Source: Pontederia crassipes (lineage: Eukaryota > Streptophyta > Magnoliopsida > Commelinales > Pontederiaceae). Taken from it: 64,000 nt of DNA. Positions 20,681-32,700 of this stretch are shown one piece after another. Under the pieces are notes generated by a model, which saw only the letters and a program-made list of their open reading frames with translations, was not told where the DNA came from and did not search any database. The stretch covers positions 74,002,077 to 74,066,076 of the forward strand of contig CM060194.1 of the NCBI GenBank assembly GCA_030549335.1, written 5' to 3'. Each line of letters starts with the position of its first letter. Positions within the stretch are counted from its first letter, which is position 1. Made by a program: the position numbers and the translations under genes.

Positions 20681-21595
20681 CGTTGTCGGGAAGTCATCTT
20701 TTCAGCGCGACTTCTGACCCTTCTATATATGTCATACGATATCCAATCAATGCAAACAATATATCAAATGTAATATTGTATAATAAAGAATAGTCCAGGG
20801 GTACATGTCGCGAAAAACTAACGTTGTGAAATCGCCTTACGTACCTTAAATTTGTTGGAAAACTAACTAGGAATCCTCTAGTTTGTTGGTTGCACGGTTG
20901 GTCGATGATTTGTTCGTGATGAGACCCTGAAACTCACGTCTACCACTTGGATATTGTTCTCCTATGTTGGAGCTTTGAAACGATATGCTAGCCGCGCTCT
21001 TAGGTGTCTCAATATGTGAGAAAACGAAAGAGAAAGATGGACTCGTGATGTAGAATTCCTTGAAGGCTAATAATCCTTTGTCCTATTTATAGCTCTTAAT
21101 TAGGGTTTTTTACTCCTATTAAGCTTTACACCAATTCTCCATCAATCATGGTCATCCAACATTAATTGCTTTATGTCAAATATTCAAATTGAATTAAATT
21201 CAAATTTCACTAATTATTCCATAATTATACTTATAAAAAATCTATCCCCAAATTACTTTTTATCCCTTTCATAACTTCTTTCAATCAAACCATACTTTCA
21301 CATTTTCCTTTTATTTCCTTATTTTCTCTAATTTAAAAAGTATTTAATTTCATAATATTTTATCATCTAATTTTTGTATTAATGGCTAAATTATTTTTAA
21401 GTCATAAAATTCTCAATCTTCTTCTATATGGGAGTCCTATGTCCATTAAATATTCTGTTGGACCTCAAAACAAATTAAAATCTCTAATCGTATTCTAATT
21501 ATAATTCCTACTCCAAGTAGGACCTAATCCTTTTTTAACAATTGAACTTGGGCTAAATTACTTTATTGCCCCTATTGAAATCTTGGGGTGTTACA

Positions 21596-23490
21596 AGAAT
21601 AACTTGGTTCATTAACTCCCTTCACTAATAATCATTTCTTAATTGGTCCTTTTTGCTAATGACATTTTGATCTCTATTATTGCAACCCTAAATAACTGTA
21701 AAACCCTCATGAACATATTTCAAATTTACTACAACATCACAAATCATAAAATTAATACATTCAAATCCAAGACATACTTCCCACGAAAGTTCAATCATAA
21801 CAGAAAAACATAAAATATTACAAATCCTTGAAATGAAACATGATTCTTTTACTTTCACTTATCTTGGTGCACCAATATCATACAAATATATTAGCACAAA
21901 AATTAACTATTTCTCATGCAAAAAGTCTCAAACAAACTAACTAGGTGGAAAGCCAAAACTCTGTCCCAAGTTGGCAGAGTCACCCTAATTCGATCTGTCC
22001 TCCAATCAATCCTAATTTACTTGATGAGCTCTATACACATATTAAACAATCTCATTGATTCACTAGACAAACAATCCAGGTTCTTCCTCAATAGGAAAAG
22101 ATGAATGCATCTCATAAATGTTAGATTGCCTAGAACTTCTGGTGGACTTGACATCAAGAATCTGAATAGCCTTAAAATCTCCCTCATGGCTAAAAAAATA
22201 CTTACTGTCTTGAATGGAACCCAGGAGCCCTTCACCCTGGGTCCTGCTGTAATTCTGAGAGCATATTGGCCTAGTCTTGGAAAATCAACCTCAACTCATT
22301 CTTCAAAATTAAAATTGATTTTAGGAAGATTATTGAAGATGAATCCACTACTAACTTGTACTTTGATCCTTGGCTCTTTAACATCCCATGACTTGGAAAC
22401 CTACCTACATTGCCATGGACACTAATATGTAGTACAAGAAGCTATCTGATTTATTGGTCTCTTCTTCATACATTGCATCTTATCTTTGCTATGGAGTTAA
22501 TTTATGTATCCATCTATTTGCCTACAAGTCACTATGATGATATTTACTAGAGTCCTTAACATTCTTTGGAAATTCATTCATGGCAAACTATCCACAAACT
22601 TCAAGCTAAATTCTTTCGATAATTTCATTTCCCATCTTTGTACTCTCTATGTTAGGAAAGATGAAAGCATTAGCCATTTGTTCATTAATTGCCAATGTAG
22701 CCTTCAACTTTGGCTTCTCCTACGACATCATGCATTCTACTATTTTCTTTACTTTGTTCCTAGCTAGAGGAAGGTGAACACCTCACACCCCAATCTAAAA
22801 CAAGTCTTCTCACCCTCGTAGCCCTTACCTTGTGGAACATTTTCAAACACATGAATGATATCCACTTTGACTCTCAGACTTTTAATAAGTGTCATATGGG
22901 AGAGGATATCGATTGGCTTCAATAGTACGATATCTCCCACGACCTTGAGGAACCACCCCCAGTTGAGCCCATCTAGGCAACGACGGGAGCCCCCTACTTC
23001 CCCAGTTCATTTTGAACATAGATGATTCCTTTTTTTATGCCAAGGGAAAAGGGAGGTGCAGACTACATCTTGCTTAGCATTAATGAACATATGATTTTTT
23101 AAGGGGCTGAGCACATGCGCTTCTACTCTGCTATGGAAGCTGCATCATGGGCATTAAAGTGTCCATTACTGAGATGCTTGGAATGGAATCATAGATGCAT
23201 TCAACTCCGATCTGATTATGTTGTGCTCATTGCAACTCTAATGAATCAATGTCGTTGTCCATGATGTATCAAGTCCCTCATCAGCGACATCTTACATTTG
23301 ATCAATACATTTACCATATTGTATCCACTTTAATCGGTAGATGCCACAACTTGGCTACCGACTTTTTGGCAAAGAGAGTTGGTGCTTCACATTGCGATTT
23401 TTTGTGAGTTGGAGATCCAACTAATGATCTCGCCCAGCTGATGTATTATGCATTTTCATTACAAAAGGTATTTGGACGAGGGGTATGAAT
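21596..23490 (+). pseudogene. Decayed L1-type LINE (RT, zf-RVT, RNase H remnants)
   Basis: Broken frames on the plus strand match the order of plant L1 ORF2. At about 21650-21790 is LLFANDILISIIATLNN...INTFKSKTYF, where the catalytic YADD/FADD motif has become FAND. At 22105-22240 is a thumb-like part (SGGLDIKNLNSLKISLMAKK). At 22665-22730 is the zinc-binding part (SHLFINCQCSLQLW). At about 23050-23450 is an RNase H-like part ending HNLATDFLAKRVGASHCDF in a shifted frame. There are many stops and frame changes. The element is 5' truncated where the LTR ends, so the LTR may have cut it or a deletion may have joined them. Confidence 0.75.
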
Positions 23491-25331
23491 AAATTCTTAT
23501 CAAGTTAATACTTTTGAAATCAAATTTTAATCATTTCTTAATATAAAATTATTAGAACTTAATAATTTTATGATACAATATCATTATCTGACTCATTGTC
23601 GTTCATTTAATATTACCAAGTATTTGGTTGAAAAATAATATTCCTTGAAATAGGGATGATTATTCTAATAGTTTTTTTTTTAAAAAATCGTGACAATAAT
23701 GATTCTCATTCCAGCTTATTAGTAGAATAATTTATCTCTATAAAAAACACTTTTCAAAAGAATATTTTTTCTACTAATGACAACTTTATCTTTTGCCCTT
23801 TTAAGAATTAACTACCTTATTTAGTGGAGTAATGCATAATAACACCTTCTACTTATATATAGGCTCTATTGGACATTCTTAACTAGCTTTATTGGACATT
23901 CTTATTGAACATTCTTAATTAGGAGTTTGATAAGCAGATAGCGAATAACGGCTTAACTAGCGGATAATGATTAGCAATTAGATATTGTAACAAATAAATA
24001 TTTAGTAAATTTAGCAGTACAATTAACCTATGAATATAAAATTTAGTAAATATTCAATTCAAGCACTATACAAATTCTATTATAATACAATAAATAAATG
24101 ATTTATATATCTATTAAATAAATAAGATTTAACACTAATATTTTTAAAATATATAGAAATTTTTATTGACAATAAATTTTATACAATGCACCCATGATAT
24201 AAAAATATTAACTATGAATTTATCTTTTATTCATTGTTAACATATAAATAATTTTTTAATTGATTAAGTTAGAAATAAATAATATATTTGAATAAGAGTA
24301 AAATTGAAAAATTTTATAAAACACTATCCTCTAATCGTTAAACACTAATATAAATAGCTTTTTAATATTTTCATACGAAACATTAAATGCTACATATTTT
24401 TTATTTATATAAAAAATAACATTTGAATTTTAATGTTGCCAAATATAGTCTTATAATCAACCAAATAGAATAATGCTTACTTAACGTCATGGGATATGTT
24501 TACTTAACATGGATTCTAATTAATTTTACTAGATATAGTAACGGGTACACATATCTTTATTTTCTTGTTTCTGAATAAACAGTGGACTTTAAAATGATTG
24601 AACTTTCCATCTTAATTTATTAACAGATGCAATATTTGCTTGAATTGTGTGAAACATTATTATAATTATCGAGATTGAAATCTACACATATGATTCAAGA
24701 GCAAAGGTATATGTGGATGATTTACAAATGGATATTGCTATTTTGTATATGAATACTTTTAATAATGACTCATAATCATAAAATATAACACGTTATGACT
24801 AGTGTTTTGAAAATTGAATCGGACCATACAATTCAACCAGTCCGACCATAAACAAATTATCAGTCCGGTCCAATTTTTGTTTAAAATCGAAAATGTCACA
24901 AAATCGAATTGAACTGGCCCGATTCAATTAGTTGAACCAGTTCAATTCAGTTTTTTTTATTTTTAAATTACAAATGGAAATTTGGAATGGTAAAATCATA
25001 TAAAAAATGAAGGAAAATAAATTATAGGGAAAGGAAATAAATGAAGGTAATGGTGTAAATGAGGTGAAAAATTCGCTGAGAAGAATGCGTGAAAACTTTT
25101 TGAGGAAAAAATAGGAAGTGAGAGAAAAAGTAAAAAATGTAATAATTAAATGGAAAAAGTAAGAAAATTTTGTTTAATATAAAGATATGAAAGGAAAATT
25201 ATTAATATAATAATAATCAAAGAAAAAATAAAACAAAAGATATTAATAGAAAAATTAAATGACACATTTTTAATTAAAAGAATAAAGTTAAAATCTCTAA
25301 TTAAGTTTTCTCAGGATTTATTCCATTAAGT
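23491..25331. other. AT-rich intergenic with one GGACC/GGTCC-rich repeat
   Basis: Mostly AT-rich DNA with no gene. At about 24805-24960 phrases such as AATCGGACC, CCAGTCCGACC and CAGTCCGGTCC occur, resembling the right edge of the window (63953-64000: AATCGGACCGGACC, AGCCGGTTCAATCACGAACC). The two are probably parts of one dispersed repeat family that I do not name. Confidence 0.5.
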
Positions 25332-25800
25332 CACTACAAGAAAAATTGACTTTTTCGACGATCACGATTGTCAAAAATTTTTGAAAAATTTTGAAAAATC
25401 TGTCTGAAATTCTGATGGCCGCAAACACCAGAACTTATGACTCTACTCGTCGGCGGAAGTTCTAATGGCACTACTTGTTGGAAGATTCCGAAGGCTGAGA
25501 CTGTCGAAAGTTCTGACGATTGCACCCATTGGAAGATTCCAATGCAATGACCGTACGACTATATATTTTTTCGATGGCTTGAGCCGTCGAAAATAAGGTA
25601 TAAAGTACTAAAAAAATTTGCCGCAAGGCAGCCGTTCCAAGCCGCCCATGGTCGTTTCGGCCATGGGTGAGAGAGAGAGGGGGTCGCCGGATGGGTCATC
25701 CCATGATCGTCGTCCGAGCCATGCTCGTCATCGGAGAGGTTCATCCAAGCGGCCGTTCCAAGCTGCGCATGGCCGATCCGCCTGCAAGGTGTAGGATCAA
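25332..25800. mobile_element. CACTA-type transposon end (fragment)
   Basis: CACTACAAGAAAAA at 25332 is the terminal sequence typical of plant CACTA (En/Spm) elements. It is followed by subterminal dyads such as TTTTTCGACGATC and, at 25565-25595, TTTTCGATGGCTTGAGCCGTCGAAAA. I could not find the opposite end (TTTTTCTTGTAGTG) in the window. The open frame at 25559-25807 is not recognised. Confidence 0.55.
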
Positions 25801-26650
25801 AAGACACTAAGAGGGGGGAGGAGAAGAATTGATGTTAAATAAAAAATATCGATTTTATGAAAAATAATCGCGGAAGCTTAAAAATGATTCATTAATATTT
25901 AAATCAACACAAAAGTGATCATATCACATGCATAATAAGGTAGGAAGGAAAGGGAGAGAGAAAGACAAACACAAGGTGCACGGTAGTTTGTTGATGATGT
26001 TCGACCACTCCTTGGACGCTCCGACTTCTCGACCTCGAGATCATCGGATATTTCATAAATACTCTTCCTTCGTTCCAAATGGGGCAAGAAAGAAATCCTT
26101 TACAACACACTAAATTTTTCTCGCTTCGAGAGGTAAGGCACACCTCTCTTTTTAGAAAGTTTATCTTTTCTTTAGTTCGAGAAGTAAGATAAAATATATT
26201 TTACACATGAGCTCACACCAAAATATCTGAGCAAATGCTTCTCTCTTTTACAATATTAAACTCACAAGAAAAAAAGAGAAAAAAAAAATAAAAGATTTAC
26301 AACTTGGAGATCAAATGGACTTCTCAAATGTTCTTTCCATTTTTTCTTGGAAGTCTTAATTATTCCTACATCTTTGAGTCCTTTTTCATAGCATTCTTAA
26401 TTCTATTTAGTCATTGAAAATTATTTTCTAATTTTGTAGCCAAAATATGACAGTTATAATGCATTCTGCGCGCTGACCGATCGATCGTTCTGCACCAACG
26501 GTCAACCAGTCCACATGACCGTTTGAAAAATCCAATTGTTCGTGCATTTTTTGCATTTTTTGTGTTGACCGATCGATCAATGTATCGCCCGACATGGTCT
26601 TGATTTCTGCTGCTCAAATCCACTTGGTAAAATTCGGATCCCACCTAAAA
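25801..26650. other. Possible retrotransposon debris
   Basis: The phrases GAGGGGGGAGGAGAAGAATT and AATCGCGGAAGCTTAAAAAT near 25810-25880 resemble sequence found near plant LTR retrotransposon insertions. GACCGATCGATC motifs at 26475-26580 resemble those in the solo LTR at 1546-3567. No ends or coding domains are seen. Confidence 0.3.
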
Positions 26651-29496
26651 ATATCATAGGACCCATGGAACTCATTTTTATTTATAAATGTTTTATTTAT
26701 ATAATTAATTCATAGGTTATCATTTTTTATTTTATGTATAATAATTTTTTTGTATATGCTTTTATATTTTCTATCATGTTATAGAACTCTAATTTGGTAA
26801 CTTTAAAATTTTAGTAATATAATTTATATTTAACTGTACAATTAAATATTTTATGTTAATATTAATTTATTATATTTATTTTAAAAATATAATTATATAA
26901 AAGTAGGAATAAAAAATGACTCATTAAATAGTGATTTTTTTTAAAAAAATATTGTTTGAAGATGATTTTTTAATTTTAAAACTCAATCTAAAAATAACGA
27001 ATAATGTTTTTAAATTAAAAATCTATCTGATCCGTTTTCTTTTTTTTATCCGGATTACTTTCACCTCTAGTTTCCACTTTCCATTTGCATGTGAAAAATT
27101 AAGAAGATATGACAATGTGATGCAATAACACACCATTCAAGAAGAAAATATCTTAAATTCCATTTCTTATCGGCGGATTAGTGCATTTATTTTTTTAAAA
27201 AAATATATTGGTTGTGTGCCTATATATTATTTTATACATTGTGAAAGATATTATATATATGGAGTTCTTAAAAACTGATGAATAAACACTCGGAAGCCTC
27301 AGATTGGGAGTAACGAATCATTAATGGTACAAACACACAAAACTTATTTAATTCGTTATGTTTACATACAAAAATTAAACTTGTCTCCCTCAATAACAGA
27401 TGTCTGCTGTACATTGTATGCGCGTGGGATAAGTTTAATTAACTGAACTTGGGGATACAATGTTTAATCACAGATTATGGCTGATTACTTTAGGTAAAAA
27501 TTTTATTGCTTTCAAGTGATTAACTTCTTATTATTTTAAATTTGATGGATAATGAAATAAAGGATAATATGGGAATGAATACTCTTAGCCCATAAAAAAT
27601 TACCAATTTTATTATTTTTATTTTAGGTTATGTGATAAACTTAAGCCTATTTGGCTAAGGTGATAAGTAGATAAAATCTACTTATGTGTAAGTTTTAAAT
27701 TATCTTTGTGCTTAGTAATTTATAATGTGATTGAAAAGTATATTGATTAAAGAAAATAAGTAGGAGGACTGTTATTTAATATTTGATTGCCACAGTATCC
27801 AGAGTAGTCGGATAAACATACAAATTCACTATCATTCGACAAATATGTGTCGCCCGATCAATGAAAATATTCAATATATGACATGTTTCATTCTCGAGAC
27901 CAATGAATGTTGCTTAATTTGATCGTAACTAACTACTTGTTACTGATATCAATAATTTTATCCAAAAATCAAATTTCATTCAATAAATTGCATATCAATA
28001 TTTGAAATATTGATTTTTATTATCACCTATCAAGCTGGCTGTTAAGATCACAAACAAGTTAACTTATTTTAAGAAAAAATATTCAAATATGATATTTTTA
28101 TTTTGAATTTAATGGGCGCCCATCAGTCCTCGCCACCAATGCTTGTGTCGATCCTTGTCGTCATCAGTCCACGCCGCCATTGACCCTCGCACTCACCGTT
28201 GATGCTCATGTCCTAGACAATGCCATTGGCGATGTTGACTCCCCTTTGCTAGTGCTTTACGTTTTATGTCTTAGGCCGATGATGCTCATCGCCAACCCTC
28301 GTGAGCCCTATTTCTCACTCTTTGTCGTTGATAATCAACCTCACATCAAATCGGTGAAAACCCCACACCCTCATCTCTGCCATCTGCGCATCAGATCTCG
28401 ACGAAAACCCCATTGCCACCGATTGAGTGAACCGACCGAATTTTTCTATTTGAAATTTTAAACCACTGGGTTCAACCACACTATGACCCTAGCCATTTGT
28501 CGTGCATGAGATGGACACGATCGAAGGAAGGAGCGTTACACCAATTAAATTCTTTTATTTTTAGGTCCATTCCATCCAAACCAAATGAACAGTATCGACG
28601 CCATTGGGAGGCAACCAATTATGATCACCAAGCATTTCATGTGAGAAACGAAATGTTTTCGAAGCCTAAAAAGAACAAGAAGAAAAGACTACATTGTTAT
28701 TTTGAATTATACTTCTTTCCTTTTATTAAAGAAACTTAAATGACATGTGAAATAAAAAATGTTGAAATATATTTATATTTTCTAATCTTATCCTTATTCA
28801 AATATATTATTTTTTCTCAACTTATTTTATTATTATTCAACTATATATATTAATATTCATGCTTAATTAATTACAAAAATATTTATTTATTAACAATGGA
28901 TAATAAAGCTAATTTAATAATTAATATTTTCATATCATGCATGCATTATATTAAATTTATTGTGAATCTAAATTCTTGTATGTTTTAGTAGAAAAATAAC
29001 TGTATTTTATTTTATTTTATTTGAGATATAAATTATTACTTATTATATTATAATAAAATTTGTATTGTGCTTGAATTGAAATTTTTTATCATATACTCAA
29101 TAATGTTATTTTATATTTATCAATTAATTCTATCATTTTGTTTCTCAAATATGTATTTATTAGTATCATAAATGAAATTTTAATCATTAATCATCATTCG
29201 CTATTCATTAATCGCTGATTAAATCGTTATTCCCTATCAAGCTACTATATGTTTATGAGATCGCTAAACATAGCATAAATTGCTTTGGGAAGATTTTAAA
29301 AACTTTTGGGTTGATATTGGGATATAAATGATATATCTCATTGTGCAAAAAAAATTTAATGTTAAGGATTAAGGGTCAGTTTTACATAAATTATTATGGT
29401 TTGCATATTATACTCTTCAACCATTAAGGTATCAAGATGTGTTATAAATTCTTGAGAATCAAAATGTCTAAAGAATAATATCTTAAAGAGTTAGAA

Positions 29497-29499
<3 letters not shown>
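26651..29499. other. AT-rich intergenic, no gene recognised
   Basis: Long AT-rich stretch. A GC-richer patch at 28110-28440 contains an open frame (28180-28461) and repeats of the type CTCGCCACCA/TCGTCATCAGTCC; it looks like transposon subterminal sequence rather than a gene. Nothing else is supported. Confidence 0.5.

Positions 29500-29551
<52 letters not shown>
29500..29551. repeat. (TA)n microsatellite
   Basis: About 26 TA units directly abut the left end of the Mutator-like element at 29554. Growth of this repeat may have blurred the element's target duplication. Confidence 0.95.
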
Positions 29552-29554
<3 letters not shown>

Positions 29555-29721
29555 GATATAATGGGTGTCCCCCCATCTGAAATGGGGGACTGTCTCCCCA
29601 TGATGCGTCCCGTCGGATGGCATCCGATGGCTGGCGCAGATTTGAGCAGTTTTGTGAGTAAAAAACAGTCGAGGGGTGCAGTTCGACGAGTGGACGGGGG
29701 GTTCGATGAGTGGATCGGTTT

Positions 29722-29800
29722 GAAGAGGTATATAATCCAAAAACCTTACACATCCGCCATTTCTTTTTCTTCTCTCTCTCTCCTCTCCACTCGGCGATCT
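29722..29800 (+). promoter_or_regulatory. Promoter-like segment in MULE inverted repeat
   Basis: GGTATATAATCC (TATA-like at 29729-29735) is followed about 30 bp downstream by a CT-rich tract (TCTTCTCTCTCTCTCCTCTCC, about 29768-29790), a layout like a plant core promoter. The mirrored copy in the right inverted repeat lies at 32954-32963 facing inward. Confidence 0.4.
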
Positions 29801-29950
29801 CATCCCGTCGACGACATCCGAGCTCGAAGCTTCATCCCGACAGATCTGGCCGCCGATGACCGATCTGCCCATGTCAACCCCTGCGCGACGGCATCCGACG
29901 CTCGAAGCTCTCGCTCTTTGATCTCCGATCGACACCGATGAGATTTGACC

Positions 29951-30110
29951 AGATCCGACCAGATCTGGTCGTCGGTGGCCTCGCTCGACTAGATCCGGCC
30001 AAATCTGGTCGTCGGCGGCCCCATTCGACTAGATCCGGCCAGATTTGATCGTCGGCGGCCTCGCTCGACCAGATCCGGCCAGATCTGGTCGGCGGCGGCC
30101 ACGGGCTCTT
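29951..30110. repeat. 40-bp tandem repeat, about four units
   Basis: Units begin AGATCCGGCC and contain AGATCTGGTCGTCGGCGGCC with few changes. The array ends where the laccase fragment begins. Confidence 0.85.
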
Positions 30111-30434
30111 GATGCTGGAGGAGAAGGCGTTGGCGGTGACCATGTCGTTGTAAGCCGGAAGGAGCGGGAACGCCGGCGCCAGAGTCTTCTGCGATGTCGG
30201 GGGAGCGCGCCTCTGTGTAGGGAGCACGTCGCCAGTGTCCTAGTACTCGAGGACGGCAGTCGTCGTGGTATTATCGAACTGCGACATCGGGGGAACGCGT
30301 CTCCTCAGTGCAGGGAGCACAATGCCGGTGTCCTGGTACTCGAGGACGGCGGTCGTCGTGGTGTTATCGAAGACCTGGCCCTGTGCGTTCGCGTAGGCCC
30401 GGGCGGCCACATAGTACCTGCCGCCAATCCCTTG
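30108..30434 (-). pseudogene. Captured laccase C-terminal fragment with internal duplication
   Basis: The minus strand reads [16 protein letters not shown], then [16 protein letters not shown], and later LAPAFPLLPAYNDMVTANAF. These are hallmarks of plant laccases (multicopper oxidases that oxidise monolignols and flavonoids in the apoplast): the Y-Y-x-A-A-R-A-Y and [12 protein letters not shown] blocks and the L-P-A-Y-N-D block that precede the last cupredoxin domain. A 90/93-bp tandem duplication (30189-30278 and 30279-30371) repeats [12 protein letters not shown]; the repeat copy has a stop in place of Q. Only about 105 codons remain, none with the C-terminal copper ligands. The fragment sits inside the Mutator-like element, so gene capture is the simplest explanation. 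Confidence 0.82.
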
Positions 30435-30915
30435 GTTAATCCATGTTAATTATTCATGCTGTAAATTTTTTGTGGTAATCCATGTTGTAAATTAGTTAAC
30501 TTTTGTTAACTTGTATTTGTTACAGTATAAAATTTCTTCTTGCTTGTGTATGATTGTCGTAATTGTACAATGTTTCAAAATGTATACATTCTCATCTTCA
30601 TTTTCGAACATTCTCTACCTTGCTTTCCGCCGACATTCTCTATCTCAAGGCTTTCCGCCAACATTCTCTCTCACTTTTCGCCAAACAGATAAGCTATCGG
30701 ACTCGGACTATCATCATTTGATTCTTTGTACTTTCTGGGAAAACAACATGAGAAACACGATAACAACATTCATGCATCGTTCTGAGAAACACAATAACTA
30801 ACATTTTGATAAATCACTCGTTTACAACATGAATAATCAACAAAATATTTATAAAAATTTACAAAAGTGTAACTAATCAAACTATCACACTAATCACACA
30901 ACATTTTGATAATTC
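30435..30915. other. AT-rich interior of the Pack-MULE
   Basis: Non-coding DNA between the laccase fragment and the palindromic element. Near 30605-30680 a phrase containing TTTCCGCC and CATTCTCT is repeated three times. Confidence 0.5.
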
Positions 30916-32111
30916 GGGTAAATTACACGAATGGTCCCCCAACTTTGAGTCGATTTTCAACTGGTCCCCCAACTTCAATTTATAACCAGAACGTCTCTCA
31001 TCTTTTATATTCTTGCACGATTAGTCCTCTTGACCGGTGATAGTGGGTTTCCCGGTTGCTTTGCATACGTGGCCGACATGTCAGTCGTTTCTCTCTCATC
31101 CACGTCATTTAAGTCATCCACGTCATTTAACGCTCCAAACTAGGTAAATTACATGGATCGTCTCCCAACTTTGAATCGATTTCTAAATAGTCCCTCAACT
31201 TTTATATTAGTACACGATTCATCCACTTGACCGGTAAGAAATAGTCTCCCGATTATCTTGCGATGTGGCATAATAAAATATAATAAAAAAACTTTAACTA
31301 ACTAACATCACACAATAAAAATTATTATAAACGCGAACAAGCTGGCAGAGGGGTGTCGGCCCCCCTCTCCAAGCTCGCCCTTTGGTGAGCTGGCATAGGG
31401 GGCGCCAGCCCCCGTCTCCAAGTTTGTCCACTGGCGAGCTTCGCACAAGGAGCGCTATGCCCCCTCGTGAGTTCGTCGGCGCTCCTATCATTTTTATTTT
31501 TTATAGTCTCTCAACTTTGAATCGTTTAGGGTCGTCGATGAGCTCGCGAGGGGACATTGATGCCCCTTGTGCGAAGCTCGCTAGTGGACGAGCTTTGAGA
31601 GGGGGCTCGGCGCCCCCTATGTCAACTCGCCAAAGGGCGAGCTTAGAGAGGGGGACTGACACTCTTCCTCTGTCAGCTCGTTTGCATCCTTAAATTTTTA
31701 TAATATTTTTTATTATGTGATGTTAGCTAGTTAAAATTTTTTATTAAATTTTATTATGCCACGTCGCAAGATAATCGGGAGTCTATTTCTTACCGGTCAA
31801 GTGGATGAATCATGTAATAATATCAAAGTTGGGGGACTATTTAGAAATCGATTCAAAATTATGGGATGATCCGTGTAATTTATCTGGTTTGGAGTGTTAA
31901 ATGACGTGGATAACTTAAATGACATGGATGTGAGAGAAACGACTGATGTGTCAGCCACGTATGCAAGGCAATCGGAAAACTCACTATCACCGGTCAAGAG
32001 GACTAATCGTGCAAGAATATAAAAGATGAGGAACGTTCTGGTTATAAATTGAAGTTGGGGGATCAGTTGGAAATTGACTCAAAGTTGGAGGAGCATTCGT
32101 GTAATTTACAC
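30916..32111. mobile_element. Palindromic (foldback) Mutator-like element, 9-bp TSD
   Basis: The element is almost wholly an inverted repeat: arms of roughly 570 bp meet at about 31490-31530. The left end is GGGTAAATTACACGAATGG and the right end, on the minus strand, GTGTAAATTACACGAATG. The 9-bp direct repeat TGATAATTC lies at 30907-30915 and 32112-32120. Each arm holds two related modules; the motif GGTAAATTACA(C/T)G(A/G)AT(G/C) plus CCCAACTTTGA(G/A)TCGATTT occurs at 30917 and again at 31143. The centre has GC-rich hairpin units of the form GGGGG-CGCC-AGCCCCC. It has no coding sequence. It is nested in the Pack-MULE. Confidence 0.82.
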
Positions 32112-32179
32112 TGATAATTCTGGACGGATGGATCATGACGGCGGGTCCGATCTCCGGTGGCAAAGTTGCGAGAGGAGAG

Positions 32180-32700
32180 GGGAAATCTTGGCGGCGGCGG
32201 CACGGTCCTCGGTGGGAGCGACAGGGCGGGCGGGCGGGCAGCGTGCGAGATAAGGGCAGGCGGGCGGGCGGCGGCGAGCGAGATCAGCATGACGTGCGTG
32301 GCGGGCGGCGGCGGGCGAGATCAGCATGACGTGCGTGGCGGGCGGCGGCGTGCGAGATCGGCATGACGTGCGGGCGGGCGGGCGGCGGCGTGCGAGATCG
32401 ACATGACGTGCGGGCGGGTGGGCGGCGACGTGAGGGGGTGGCCGACGACGTGCGACGGGGTCGTGCGAGTGCGGCAGGGCGGCCGACAGCTTGCGGCGGG
32501 GTCGTGCAAGTGCGGCAGGACGGCCGGCGGGGTTGTGCGAGCACGGCAGGGCAGGCGGAGGCGTGCATGCAGCGGCGTGCGGGCGGGGTCGTGCGAGCGC
32601 AGTAGGGCGGCCGACGGCGTGCGGGCGGGGTCGTGCGAGCGTAGCAGGGCAGTCGGCAGCGTGCGGACGAGGTCGTGCGAGCGCAGTAGGGCGGCCAGAT
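32180..32700. repeat. GC-rich minisatellite in Pack-MULE
   Basis: Two overlapping families run in tandem: units with GATCAGCATGACGTGCGTGG and GGCGGGCGGCGGCG (32280-32420), then units with GGGGTCGTGCGAGCGCAGTA or close variants plus GGGCGGCCGACGGCGTGCG (32450-32700). All long open frames here are by-products of the repeat. Confidence 0.8.

Larger units (their letters stand above)
18161..21595 (-). mobile_element. Long LTR, probably solo, with nested foldback
   Basis: The segment starts TGTCACACCC and ends GGGTGTTACA, the TG...CA form with complementary ends that the other LTRs here also show. On the minus strand it starts TGTAACACCCC. It is 3435 bp including the 522-bp foldback at 19634-20155. 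It carries an array of ACTCGGGCCGAGTT motifs at 20300-20680 and a tract rich in CAATTATC-type repeats at 18600-19200. The 5-bp flanks (ATCAA and AGAAT) do not match, so no target duplication is seen; a solo LTR or a product of unequal recombination is possible. Its left edge forms the outer limit of the MYB promoter. Confidence 0.65.
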
